From Plotosus lineatus (taxonomy: Eukaryota > Chordata > Actinopteri > Siluriformes > Plotosidae): a stretch of 64,000 nucleotides of DNA. This document shows positions 21,561-37,336 of this stretch, piece by piece. Position numbers and translations under genes: made by a program. The notes below the pieces were generated by a model. The model was not told where the DNA came from. It saw only the letters and a list, made by a program, of their open reading frames with translations, and did not search any database. The stretch lies in NCBI GenBank assembly GCA_024760905.1, contig CM045738.1:51819797-51883796 (forward strand), read 5' to 3'. Numbering within the stretch: position 1 is the first letter of the stretch; the number at the start of each line of letters is the position of its first letter.

Positions 21561-22094
21561 CACTGTGCTAGCAGGATATTGGATAACTGAGCCGAAGGTC
21601 AAGGTTTTACGCCCCACTATCACCAGGTTGTCACTGCTGTCCCCTCAGTGTATTAACTGGGTTCTCAAATCCGACCATTTCTCTCACTGTCTGTGGCAAG
21701 AGGTTCATGTAAAAGAACTATTGCTAACTTTCAGAAAGAGGAGATGCATAGCTGTCAGCATGTTTCTGCCCTGCAGTGGCCTGGTGAGCTGTTGAGTACT
21801 CTGCTGTATTCTGCCCTCACACACACAAAACACTTGCCCATTGAGTTTAAATTAATGATTTACTTTGTGTCCAGTGTAAGAGTGTATTTATTGATCTTTC
21901 TATCATTCTATTATTCTGCTCAATGACAACACCCTGTACTATCATACCCAGATACAAATGCAGTACAATTACACACCCTGGTAGAAACCCCATACATTTT
22001 CATTTTACACCATTTTACAGATGCTCTTATCCAGAGTGACTTATAATGATAGGTTTTTTAATCAATTGAGCAATTATGGGTTAAGGGCCATACT

Positions 22095-22680
22095 GTCATA
22101 CACCCTGATACAAACCATACCATCTCACACCCTGACACAAACCCCCACACCATCTCACACCCTGATACAAACCCCATACCATCCAAACCCCACACCCTCA
22201 CACACCGTGATACAAACCCACATCATCTCAGTCCCTGACACAAACCATACATCACACACCCTGATACAAGCTCCGCACCATTTCACACCCTGATACAAAC
22301 CGCACATGATTTCATACCCTGATACAAACCACATACCATCTTACATCCTGGTACAACATAACGTCACATACCCTGATACACGCCCCATGCCAAAACATGC
22401 CCTGACACAAACCATACATCACACACCCTGAAACAAACCCCACACCATCACACACCCTGATACAAACCCATAACCATCACACACCCTGATACAAACCCCA
22501 CATGATTTCATACTCTGATATAAACCCCAAATCATCACACACCTGATACAAAGCCCACATCATCACACACACTGATGCCAACCATCCCATCTTACACGCT
22601 GATACACACCATACACCATTACATACCTCACACCATCACACACCCTGATACACACCCCACACAATCTCGCACCCTGGTAG
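22095..22680 (+). repeat. Minisatellite of about 29-base units
   Basis: About 20 imperfect copies of CACACCCTGATACAAACC plus CCACACCATCT. Units differ by substitutions and short indels. It begins next to a fish-wide repeat core (about 22008-22095) and lies between itga7 and npff. Confidence 0.85.
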
Positions 22681-22859
22681 ATAAAAAAAAGTTAAAATTA
22701 AAAACACATCAGAGTACATTTTAAAATCCCTGCTTTCATTTGTATTATTATTTCCATACTGCCATAGGTTTATAAATTTAATTTACAGATTTATTATAAT
22801 AGCATAGTTAGGATAGTATTGTTAATTATTATTTAAAAATGATCACTATATTATATATA

Positions 22860-22863
22860 ATAC

Positions 22864-22897
<34 letters not shown>

Positions 22898-23016
22898 TAA
22901 TCTGCAAAGTCCTGAGGAGCTTCCCAGGGTGTACTCTGCCCTCGCCTGAGTCAGCTAAGATGGGCGCCAGTCTCTATATGACCCTAATTGGGATTAATCA
23001 ATAATAATACGTATAC

Positions 23017-23061
<45 letters not shown>

Positions 23062-23075
23062 GTTGTTGTAGGTGT
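22860..23075. repeat. Opposed (AAT)n and (ATT)n arrays around a dispersed repeat
   Basis: An (ATA)n run at about 22865-22896 and a (TTA)n run at about 23019-23060 are reverse complements. They enclose a fragment of a dispersed fish repeat (CAGCTAAGATGGGCGCCAGT and GACCCTAATTGGGATTAA). Similar pieces occur near 1300-1380, 20640-20745 and 24110-24180. Confidence 0.6.
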
Positions 23076-23264
23076 GTGTGTGTGTGTATGTGTGTGTGGG
23101 TAATAAAACCGTTTTAATCCTCACTTTACTCACTTGAAGTCTCAGATGAAGAATCTCAGGAGACGATGCTAATGGAGGATTAAAAATTTTAATCTCTGCT
23201 TATCTTCCTGTGGGATGTTTAACATGTCATATTGTTCAATTCTTTGTGTGGCGTTTGTGTATCT

Positions 23265-23321
<57 letters not shown>

Positions 23322-23406
23322 GGATGGGGGGTTGTTAATAAAGCCACACTTCAGCTCAGAACCAGTTGTTTATTTGATGCTTGAGTGAAATTAGATGCTT
23401 GGTGTG

Positions 23407-23929
23407 ATGAATGCTAGTATCCGGTTGTTGGTGTTTGGCATGTTTCTGGTTGTTGCCAGGATGACACATGGAGTTAGTGATGCAGAAATGAAGGAGGACT
23501 CTGAAGAAAACATAACAGAAATGATGGTAAGATGAAAAATATCAACATACTATATTTCCATTTAAGAACCTTTGATAGGGTACAGAATCCGCAGTCATAA
23601 CCACTGAACAGTCAGGGTAACAGAGCAGTAACACTTGAGGTAATGGAACACAGAACATGGGTTATGGAACATTGAACACTGGAGGTAATGGAGCAGTGAA
23701 CGCTGAATTAATGGAACACTGGAAGTAAACAGAACAGTGAACACTGAGGACTGAAGGTGTGGAACATTGAACATGAGGTAACGGAACACTGAACTCTGAA
23801 GACTGGGGTAACAGAACTCTAAACACAGCTGCTGTTACATGATTTTAAGTTTACACAAACAAAATACTCCATTTCTGTTTCTTTTAATCATCATAGAAAT
23901 CTCTGTGAAAAACTGGTTTTTGGTTAAAT

Positions 23930-23960
<31 letters not shown>

Positions 23961-24693
23961 GCCATTTACGTTTTTAATTGCTATTTTGCATAATTTGTAC
24001 AGCAGCTTGTAATCATTGCAAATAAACTAGTTTATTAAAACAACATCTACATTGTCTACAATCCAATCAAGTGTTTATATTCCACTACTCAGCTCATCTC
24101 ATTTATCATTAATCCATTTTCTGAACCTTAATCCTAAGTATGGAATGGGTTGGTGCCCATCTCAGCTGACCCCTGACCTTGGGATCAGTTATCCAGGACC
24201 CTAAAACCAGGCCAGCACTGTCCTCTTTCCACTCTTTTAATTTTTACTCTTACTCTATTTAATTTAAATGTATTTTTTGGATAAAACCTTAAATACTATA
24301 TAGAATCAGGTCTTTTCAACTTGCTATAACAACAGTTTATGAACTTGTATCTTTTAGTTATTTTTGTAAGCTTCATATGACCTTAACGTGATTGATGTAA
24401 ATCTGGTTTTGAAATCCATTTTTCTGAGTGTAGATGTGTTGTCTATTCTATTTGTAATTCTTCTATTTATTTTTTTTTGTGAATGAAGTAAAAAAAACAA
24501 CTGTGTGTGTGTGTGTGTGATTATTATCAATGTGTGTGTGTATTACAGTTAAATGAAGAGCGACTCAGTGGTGTTATTGATGATCGTCTCCTGAAGATGG
24601 GGCTGAATTCATTACTGCACAATCTTCAGAAAAACATATATGATTCATCAGTGTTACATCACCCTCAGCGGTGTGTGTATTAATGTGTGTATT

Positions 24694-24726
<33 letters not shown>

Positions 24727-24913
24727 CTTTATTATTGACGTGTTTATTAATGGTGTGTGTATTAGTATTATTATCATGTGTGTGTTGTGCAGGTTTGGGC
24801 GTGGTTCCCGTTCTGATATACATAGTAATGAGAAAATTCACTCTTGGGACTGGGACACTGAACCGCACCAAGTCTGGAGCCTCGCAGTACCACAGAGATT
24901 TGGCAAAAAATAG
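23407..24913 (+). CDS. npff: Neuropeptide FF precursor (PQRF-amide peptides), three exons
   Basis: Secreted precursor of 120 residues from exons 23407-23526, 24549-24670 and 24793-24913, in frame throughout. Residues 1 to about 22 ([20 protein letters not shown]) form a signal peptide. The first peptide ends HHPQRFGRG: PQRF, Gly amide donor, then a basic residue for cleavage. The second is [17 protein letters not shown], almost the same as the human NPFF C-terminus as I recall it. The intron between exons 2 and 3 splits the Arg codon of the first PQRF. The products should act on NPFF-type G-protein-coupled receptors. AATAAA at 24964-24969. The exon 2 donor (AGCG/gtgtgtgt) is weak and embedded in GT-rich sequence. 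Confidence 0.93.
23600..23825 (+). repeat. Minisatellite in npff intron 1
   Basis: About nine degenerate units of some 23 bases resembling GAGGTAATGGAACACTGAACA. It lies about 75 bases after the exon 1 donor. Confidence 0.75.
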
Positions 24914-25264
24914 CTCTAACACACACACACAAAATACTATAGGAGTGTTGATTTGTGTGGTTGAATAAAGTAAATAACGACCATGTATATTTATCTCAGT
25001 GTGTCATTTTTACCATTACAGTACACAAGTCAAAACAGTACAGTCGCATTGTGTGTATAATGTTAAACTGTGTATAGTATACATCTCTGTACAGCACTAA
25101 ACTGTTTATAGTATAGGACTGGGTATGGTATGGAACAGAACATCAACATCATTCATACTTATATTAATCTCTGAATTATGCAGAAATCTGGACATAAATT
25201 TAATCTATTTGAAATATACGTACTAAGATAACATACATTTCTGGAAAAATATGCCCATGCAGCT

Positions 25265-25525
25265 AATTCCTTTAATTAGTATTTACAAACCCCCAGGGCC
25301 AGACTCCTCTTTGAATTTGAGGACTTCATTTCAAACCTAGTTGTTTCGATGAAGCTTTAATTATTGACTTTAATATTCATTTCGATAATCCAGAAGATCC
25401 TTTAAGATCAGGGTTTGCAGCCATCCTAGATTCTGTCAGGGGTAAATGAGAATTTAATAGGATCCACTCAGAAAGCTGCTCACACTCTAGATTTAATACT
25501 AACTTTAGGATTAAATATTGAAAAT
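25265..25525 (+). mobile_element. L2-type LINE endonuclease fragment
   Basis: Frame pieces resemble the end of an L2 apurinic endonuclease: PPGP...EFEDFISNLVV, IIDFNIHFDNPEDPLRS (DFNIH is the conserved core) and AHTLDLILTLGLNIEN. Decayed and truncated on both sides. Confidence 0.7.
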
Positions 25526-25529
25526 ACAA

Positions 25530-26015
25530 ATGGTATGAAAAAGTATCTGAACCTTTTGGAATTTCTCACATTTCTGCATAAAATCACCATCAAATGTGAT
25601 CTGATCTTTGTCAAAGTCACACAGATGAAAAAAACAGTGTCTGCTTTAACTAAAACCACCCAAACATTTATAGGTTTTCATATTTTAATGAGGATAGCAT
25701 GCAAACAATGACAGAAGGGGGAGGAATAAGTAACCGAACCATCACATTTAATATGTTGTGCCCCCCTTTGGCAATATTTGCCAAAACTTCTGTGGAGTGT
25801 CCAAGTGCCTTTTTGCGAACATTAAACAAGCAACAATGTTTTTTTTAGACAGCAGTGGCTTCCTCCTTGGAGTCCTCCCATGAACGCCATTCTTGGCCAT
25901 TGTTTTACATAAAGCTGATGTGTGCACAGAGATATTGGACTGTGCCAGTGATTTCTGTAAGTCTTTAGCAGACACTCTAGGGTTTTTTTTACCTCTCTGA
26001 GTATTCTGCGCTGAA
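25530..26015 (-). mobile_element. Tc1-like transposon remnant
   Basis: The minus strand reads MSAKDLQKSLAQSNISVHTS and NGVHGRTPRRKPLLSKKN, the second helix-turn-helix and linker of a fish Tc1 transposase. The plus strand at 25530-25735 is the terminal-repeat side of the same element (TATGAAAAAGTATCTGAACC). No catalytic part remains. A SINE piece (26016-26093) and (TA)n follow. Confidence 0.75.
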
Positions 26016-26089
26016 CTATTTTACATGCCTCTCACCATAGACAGTGAGATACATGGCCCGCCTTTGATAACCCAGTTAGCTGCACTGGG

Positions 26090-26091
<2 letters not shown>

Positions 26092-26157
<66 letters not shown>
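26092..26157. repeat. (TA)n array
   Basis: About 32 TA units following a truncated SINE; other (TA)n runs are at 50425-50468, 51668-51731 and 60811-60848. Confidence 0.95.
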
Positions 26158-26160
<3 letters not shown>

Positions 26161-26785
26161 AGTTGTTGCATGCTTTTTTGCCCGAAGCTGAAGCTGCTCA
26201 AAGCTGTATAGGGTCGACCGGTCAAAACATGAACAAACAAAAAACAACAAATAAAACAAATTAAAATGCACAAAGATTCACTCCAAGACGTCACTCCAAG
26301 TTCAATTTAAAAGGACATAAAGCGTAAGTTTATCCTTTTTGTATCATTTGTTAAACATGCTACAGAACATAAAATCTCATGCACAAACATTCAAAACATT
26401 AATAATTGAAAAAAGACTTTAATACAATAGTTCAGAAGAAACTGTCATTTCTACAGGAGAAAGTCTTATTTCTTCAGAAGAGACATCCAATGTTTCAACG
26501 TTTTTTATCGCTTAGCCAGAGAAGCCATACAGCGTTTCCGTGGTATCGTAGAGCTTAACTGGTAATTAAAACACACACACAAAAAAGAGGCTCATTGAAC
26601 ACTTGTGTACGAATGAGGAAAAAGGGGTGTTACATCATCTCAGCCAATCAGCAGGAAGGAGGACAGCCATTGGCTGAATTTGAGTGACGTGTTAGTTGCT
26701 TGGCAGTCCGCGAATACTCAAACCGTGAGTGCAAAACCGCGAATAGTCAAGGGCCTACTGTGTATGTATATATATATATATATAT

Positions 26786-26925
26786 GACAGATTTCCTTTC
26801 GACTTTTTCCCTTTATCAGGGGTCACCACAGGGAATAATTCGCACGTTTTGATTTGGCATAGGTTTTTACGTCTGATGCTCTTCCTGACACAACCCTTTA
26901 GCAAGGGACAGACATAGTATTTTAC
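26786..26925 (-). mobile_element. SINE 3' tail fragment (RTE-tailed family)
   Basis: Reverse strand carries the tail of the SINE at 6432-6791 (TGTGGTGACCCCTGATAAAG and the upstream GGAAGAGCATCAGACGTAAA). Head missing. Confidence 0.7.
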
Positions 26926-27836
26926 TGCCGGCTGCTCATTTGCGCATGTGACGTCATACATGGGGTTTTACTTCCGCATACAGAGCTCGTGGGTTATCTC
27001 GATTCGCGGGACGGCTCGGAACCGTACCCCCGAGAATGTCAAGGGCCTACTGTACACCCAACGAGGCGATTGCACCAGCCAGCTACACGGCCTTCATCCC
27101 CTGCGATCCCAAGCGCCGGAGTCGTTGTTCGGCCCCTTCCCGCCTGGGCGTATTGTTAGCCGGGATGTGGCTAGCATTGAACTACAATAGCATATTAGCT
27201 CAGTATAGGAGTTGAGCATGTTCAGTGCTAAACATCAAAGACTCCGATCTCATAACTGTAGGTCATAGATAAGCATAGTACAAAACATGAACAAACAAAA
27301 CAACAAATAAAACAAATCAAAAGAAACAACATGACTCTGAGAACTCCTTATGGGCTTATTGTTAGCACTGTACATACTGTACATAGGGCCTACTGTACAT
27401 ACAATATAGGAGAGAGAGAGAGATGAATAGTGTCTTGACTGGCAGTTGAAGCAGCAGCCAATCATACATTACCATGCTGTTGGTGGGTGGAGCCAATCAG
27501 TTGGATGGGTCAGATAGAGTTGAAGCTGCAGAGGGAAAAGACAGAGTGATGGGAGGGGAGGGGCGTGTGCGTCTGTTTTACTGCAGTAGAGAAGAGAAGA
27601 AGCAGCAGAACAACACAAAAAAAAGAAATCTTTTAGAGGGGAAAGAAAGAATAAAAGAACATAAGGGTTATTCATATTGGTATTTCAGTTATTAACCATT
27701 ATCATCATCATCATCATCATCACTCCCATTGTTATTGTTAACATTGTCCTAAATTCTTTCTCTTTATTTTGTCCTCTACGAGGCTATCTGTTTGCCTCTT
27801 GACTTGTCCATCTCTCTATCTGTCTGTCTGTTTGGT

Positions 27837-31312
<3,476 letters not shown>

Positions 31313-33180
31313 AGGCCAGAAAAGTAAAAATGGTCCATTTTTATCGCAATTCGGATTTTTGCATAAACTATTAAAACAAGTATTCAACTATCGCTTGCTC
31401 ACATGAAATCGACTAAAACTCAAGAAGGATGTTTCTGGCGAGTACCCTCATAAAACTAGATAAAAACAGTAGCAAAATTACTGGGTTTCGTTGCAATTAT
31501 TCACTGAGTTCGGTACAAGACACACTATAATCCATACACCAGAAGAACGGCCGTGAAGTAGTCTCTCCATTTTGGATACTGTTTTGATATTAAAATGCTG
31601 GTTCAGCGAATAAAATAAAAGTTATGAAGACGATATACTCGTAAACAATGCAGGCTAGTTGCTAAGGAAGATCTGAAATGAGCACACTGATTGGTCAGCT
31701 CGGGCTTGCACATGCACAGTGCCCATCACACGTTAACTTATGGTTTTTACTTCCTGCTTCTGGTTTAACTGCATGCTGAATTTATCTCCATCTTTCTCTT
31801 CAATAACAGCCATTAAGTTTATTTATAAGAATATACATAATACACATAATTTCTGGGAAAGGAGAGTGAAATGTCATCTGTGATGTTAAGCAGCATTAGT
31901 ATAGATGTTAAATTCGACACGAGAATTGGGCTTTGAAGATGCCAAAATGCTTGGCGTTCTTGAAGATTATTTCGCTGGTGAGTATTTTTCTCTGCATGCA
32001 AAATTCGATTGTGGAATTTTTTTGATTATTTGATTTGTGTGTAATCTTAACTGGACTGGACGTGCTGGATCGTGGGTTGTTTAGTTTTGTACGAAAATTA
32101 GTCAAGACCTGAAAAATACTTAAATGTTTCATTCCTTTTACATATGAATAAACTGATGATGACTATGCCAACTGTGTTGATGAAGATTTTGATTTTAATG
32201 TTGATGAAGAAGAGGCATCTGTTCAAAAAAGTGTGCATGACTGGTGTTTGTGAAGAATATGTGATCTTATCTGCTGAATATAGATTAAGATGATAATGCT
32301 GAGGGCAGAGATGATGAAGCTTACTTGTATAAAGAGATCAGAGAGTTTTGTTATATGATTTTCTTATATATAGTTTTCTTAATTTCAGTGTGATTGTTTA
32401 AACCTGACAGTGTTTTTTTTTTTTTTTCCAATCAGTATCATTTGAAGACATTTGAACCTTTATATAATGGTCAAAAAGGTACATACTGATCTTATTGGAA
32501 TAAACAGAAATGAAAAAAAAATAGTCGTTTTTTTTTTTTTTTTTTGAGGGGTTAACACGGTGACTGATGGATTTAAAAAGGGCGTGTCAAGTTAAAATGA
32601 GGATTTCTCTTATCATCTCTTCCTAAAACTCTTCAAAGACATGTTTTCTAAAGGTTTATATGGCTGAGGTGCATAAAAATGTTTGGTTTGCTAAGGACTA
32701 ATGATCTTGGAAGAAATGCAATCTTCGTGGTCATTTTTCTCTAAAATGTCTTTTGAAATTTTTAGTTTAATGCTTTTGGGGCTCCTCTATCTGACTGTGT
32801 AAAAAGCTCATTTTTCATTTTTGGACGCAGCCTGCTTTCGGTGGGGTGGCACACAAATATGAGATGCAATATGTAATGAATGTCTGTATGACAGTGTGAT
32901 AAATGGGTGTGAGTGTGTATGTGTGCATGTATATGTTTGAGTAGAATGATTTTTGTGCATGTGATTAGTATTTGGGGTTAAAGTCTATGATTACAGTGTG
33001 GTTTTGGTATGTGGTTAGTGTGTGTGATGAGAATGTGGAATTAGTTGGTGTAATTTAAGTATGTGATTAGAGTTTTGGATGTGTGTGCAATAAGTGTGTG
33101 TTATTAGTTTGTTCAATTCAATTGAGTTTTATATCTATAGCACTATGTTTAGAATTAATATTGTACCAAAGCAGATTTAT
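31313..33180. other. AT-rich intergenic stretch, no gene seen
   Basis: No exon with a convincing family match. Short acidic reading pieces at about 31935-31980 and 32150-32250 may come from an unrecognised DNA transposon. T-runs at 32411-32427 and 32528-32545. 32870-33105 holds degenerate units like gtgtgattagtgtgtg; 33107-33150 resembles an antisense L2 3' tail. Confidence 0.5.
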
Positions 33181-36050
33181 GTCTTCGTCGTTTCCTTTCG
33201 GCTGTTCTCTTCAGGGGTTGCCACAGCAAATCATCTGCCTCCATCTCACCCTATCCTCTGCATCTTCTTTTCTTCCACCAACTACCTTCATGTCTTCCTT
33301 CACCACATCCATAAATCTTCTCCTTCGTCCTCCTCTAGGCCTTCTGCCTGGTAGTTCCAACCTCAGCATCCTACTAACTATCCGTCCTCTGTACATGTCC
33401 AAGCCATCTCACTCTAGCCTCTCTGACTTTGTCTCCAAAACCTCTTACAATGTGCTGTCCCTCTGATGTACTCATTCCTGATCCTATCCATCCTTGTTAC
33501 TCCCAAAGAGAGCCTCAACATTTCCATCTCTGCTACCTCCAGCTCTGCCCCCTGTCTTTTCCCCCAAGGCCACTGTCTCTAAACCATACAACATCGCTCG
33601 CCTCATCACCATCTAGTACACTTTTCTTGTCATTCTTACCAATACCCTCCTATCACACATCACATAGGACACTTTTCTCCAACCATTCCATCCTGCCTGC
33701 ACACACTTCTTCACCTGTTTACCACACTCTCCATTGCTGTGGACTGTTGAGCCTAAGTACTTAAAATCCCCCACCTTCCTTATCTCTGCTCCCTGTAACG
33801 TCACCGTTCATCTTGGGTCCTTCTTGTTCACACAGATGTATTCTGTCTTACTGAGGCGAACCTTCATTCCTATCCTTTCCAGGGCATACCTCCAACTCTC
33901 TAGATTTTCCTGCACTTGTTCTCTGTTCTCACTACAGCTCACAATGTCATCTGCAAACATCATAGTCCATGGAGATTCCTGTCTAACCTCATCTGTCAGC
34001 CTGTCCATCACCATCGCAAACAAGAGGGCTCAGAGCTGACCCTTAATGCAGTCCCCCCTCCACCTTGAACTCTTCTGTCATGCCGACAGCACACTTCACC
34101 ACCGTCTTACATCTCTCATACATGTCCTGCACAACTCTAACATACTTCTCTGCCACTCCAGACTTCCTCAGCCAATACCACAGTTCCTCTCTCGGCACCC
34201 TGTCATATGCTTTCTCCAGATCCACAAATGGACAATGCAGCTCCCGCTGACCTTCTCTGTACTTCTCAATTAACATCCTCAAAGCAAACACTGCATCTGT
34301 GGTGTTCTTTCTTGGCATGAACTTCATCGTATGGCTCATCAACTTCTGTAGTTGCCACAACTCTGCACGTCTCCCTTGTTCTTAAAAATGGGCACCAGCA
34401 CACCTCTCTTCCATTCCTTTGGCGTCCTCTCTTTCGAAGACCTTGTTGAATGTTCTTATCAGAAAATCTACTGCTACCTTTCCTAGACACTTCCATACCT
34501 CCTCCGGTATGTCATCAAGACCATCTGCCTTTCCACTCTTCATCCTTTTCAATGCCCTCCTCACTTCATCCTTACTAATCTTTGCTACTTCCTGGTCCTC
34601 AAAGGTCACCACTTCTACTCTTTGTTCTCTCTCATTTTCCTCATTCATCAACTCTTCAAGGTACTCTTTCCATCCTCCCATCACACTTCTGCCATCAGTC
34701 AATACATTTTCCACTCTGTCCTTAATCACTCTAACTTGCTGCTGCACCCTCCAACCGAGCATACAAGTCATCATAGACTTGACCTCATCAGAGGTGTTTG
34801 GCTATTGAAACTGCTAACTTCGCCTCACACTGGGTCTCCCTGTACTCCTGTTTACTCTCTTCAGTCCTCTCAGTGTCACACCTCTTCTTAGCTAACCTTT
34901 TCCTTTGTACACACTCCTGCACTTCCTCATTCCACCACCCAGTCTCCTATCTACTTTCCTTCCAGACCCTGAAAATACTTTCCTACCTGTTTCCCTGATC
35001 ACATTAGCTTCCTTTTTCAGCTTCCACCACTTTGTTTTCTGCTCTGCCTTTGCCTTTCACCTTCCACACCATCAGCATCATCCTGTATACCACTATCCTA
35101 TGCTGTCTGGTAACATTCTCACCCACTACTACTTTGAAGTTACTGACTTCCTTAAAATTACATCATCTACACAAGATGCAGTCTACCTGTGTGTTCCTAC
35201 ATCTGCTTTTATAAGTCAACCGATGCTCTTGGTACTTCTGGAAGAAATTATTCACCACAGCCATTCCCATCCTTTTAGCAAAATCGAACAACATCTGTCC
35301 TTCTGTGTTCCTGTCCTGGTTACCAGACCTGCCCATCATTTCCTCATCCTATCTGTTGCCTGCATCAGCATGTCCACTGAAGTCTGCACCAATGACCACT
35401 CTTTCTCCTCTGGGGAAACTCTCCATCACTTCATCTAACTCACTCCAGAATCTCTTCTTCTCTTCTAGCTCACATCCTGCCTGTGGGGCATCAGCAGAAC
35501 AACGTTGACATCATGCCTTCAATTTCTAACTTGAGACTCATCACTCTGTCTGACACTCTTTTCACTTCTAGAATATTCATAAACAACCTCTCCTTCACAA
35601 TGACTCCTAGTCCATTTCTCTTCCCATCCACACCATGATAAAACAGCTTAAACGCTGGTCCTAAGCTTTTAGCCTTGCTACCTTTCCACCTGGTCTCTTG
35701 AACAGACAGTATGTCCACCTTCCGCCTCTGCATCATGTCAGCCAGCTCTCTATCTTTTCCTCACATAGCTCCAACATTCAAAGCCCCTACTCTCAGTCCT
35801 AGACTCATGCCTTTCCTCTTTTCTCTCTGCCTGCGGTCACACTTCCCACTACTCCTTCTTTGACCAACAGTAGTCCAGTTTCCACCAGCACCCCTGTTAG
35901 TTTCCAGTTTGTAAGTCACATTGATGATCCTCATTGTAGATTTGGCACAGAGTTCTCATCGGATGCCTTTCTTGACTCAATCCTCCGCATTTATGCGAGC
36001 TTGAGCCCAGCATGAGAAAAAACACTGGCTTGTGTCGCCCTCATGACTGT
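33181..36050 (-). mobile_element. RTE LINE, nearly full length, antisense, ORF broken
   Basis: From the conserved 3' tail (33181, reverse of GAACAGCCGAAAGGAAA) to a 5' end at about 36050. The minus strand carries endonuclease pieces (KVDILSVQETRWKGSKAKSL), connector and RT ([33 protein letters not shown]). Frameshifts and stops are frequent, and parts of the endonuclease and connector are deleted. Confidence 0.88.
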
Positions 36051-36059
36051 ATTAAAAAC

Positions 36060-36153
36060 TTTATAGTACTTTAAAGAAGTTTAATGTCACTATCATTGAA
36101 TATATTCTTATACTGGTTTGTTAAACCTTCAGTCAAACTCAATGGGTAGATAT

Positions 36154-36184
<31 letters not shown>

Positions 36185-36770
36185 TTGTGTGTACATATGT
36201 TTGTGTGTCTATACAGCATAGCATAAGTAATGTTGGAAAAGGTACGTTTTCATTTGTTGTTTGAAGATACCCAGTGACTCAGCTCTCTGGACATCCAGAG
36301 GAAGTTCATTCTACCACCTTGGGGGCAGAACAGAGAAGAGTTCAGATACATTTTCCCCTTGTCACTTGGTAGAGGGAGTTACCAGTCTAACAGTTCCAGA
36401 GGACCTGAGAAAACAGTGTTGGATGTCATAACTGATGTAGGAAGGTGTAGGTTTACTTTTGCATTTGTAATCAAGCAATAGTAGTTTACATCCAATGTGA
36501 GCAGCGACAGGAAGCCAGTGGAGAGATCGTAGCAGTCGTGTGGTACAGAAAAATTCATTGGGATTAGTGTGTGATTAGAGTGCGGGGTTAAAGTGCATAA
36601 TTATGTAGAAGATTAAAGTGTGAAATTAGTTGGTGTGGTTAGTGTGGCATTAGTGTGCAATTAGTTTATGAAATTACGGTAGCATTGGAGTGTTAGATTA
36701 GTGTGTTTGATTGGTGTGCGTGTCAGAGTGTGAGACTGTATGATTAGTGTGAGTAATGCAGCCGTGTAAT
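36060..36770 (+). repeat. Unclassified dispersed repeat and GT-rich minisatellite
   Basis: 36156-36185 is (GT)n. 36225-36545 (GGAAGCCAGTGGAGAGATCG and similar) looks like a dispersed fish repeat that I cannot place. 36545-36755 consists of degenerate units like gtgtgattagtgtg, as at 32870-33105 on the other side of the antisense RTE copy. AATGCAGCCGTGT occurs twice in tandem (about 36755-36780). Confidence 0.5.
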
Positions 36771-37305
36771 GCAGCCGTGTCACAAACAAGTGCCCACCCT
36801 CACGCCGGTCTCAAGCCCGGATAAACGCAGAGGGTTGCGACAGGAAGGGCATCTGGCGTAAAACTTTTGCCAGTATACAAAATGCAGACCGTAAAGATAA
36901 ATTTCATACCAGATCGGTCGAGACCCGAGTTAACAATGACCACCATCAGTGCAGTGAACCAACCAGGTGCTGGTGGAAATTGGACTACTGTTGTTCGAAG
37001 AAGGAAAGGTTGAAGAAGGAGCGGTGGGAGGCGTGTCTGTAGGCAGAGAGAAAAAAGGAAAATCATGAGTCTAGGACTGAGAAAAGGGACTTTAAATGTT
37101 GGAACTATGCAAGGAAAAGATAGAGAGCTGGTTGACATGATGCAGAGGAGGAAGGTGGACATTCTGTGTGTTCAGGAGACCAATTGGAAAGGAAGCAAGG
37201 CTAGAAGCTTAGGAGTGGGGTTTAAGCTGTTTTTTCATGGTGTGGATGGGAAGACAAATGGAGTAGGAGTCATCTTGAAGGAAGGGTTTGTCAGGAACAT
37301 TCTAG

Positions 37306-37306
<1 letters not shown>

Positions 37307-37336
<30 letters not shown>

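Noticed and set aside
22095..22680. CRISPR-like array
   Set aside because: Units are degenerate and contiguous with no unique spacers, in a vertebrate genome; it is a minisatellite.
31908..32250. Possible exon (EDAKMLGVLEDYFAG with a following gtgagt) or piggyBac-like remnant
   Set aside because: Too short, with stops on both sides and no terminal repeats that I could identify; family match not established.
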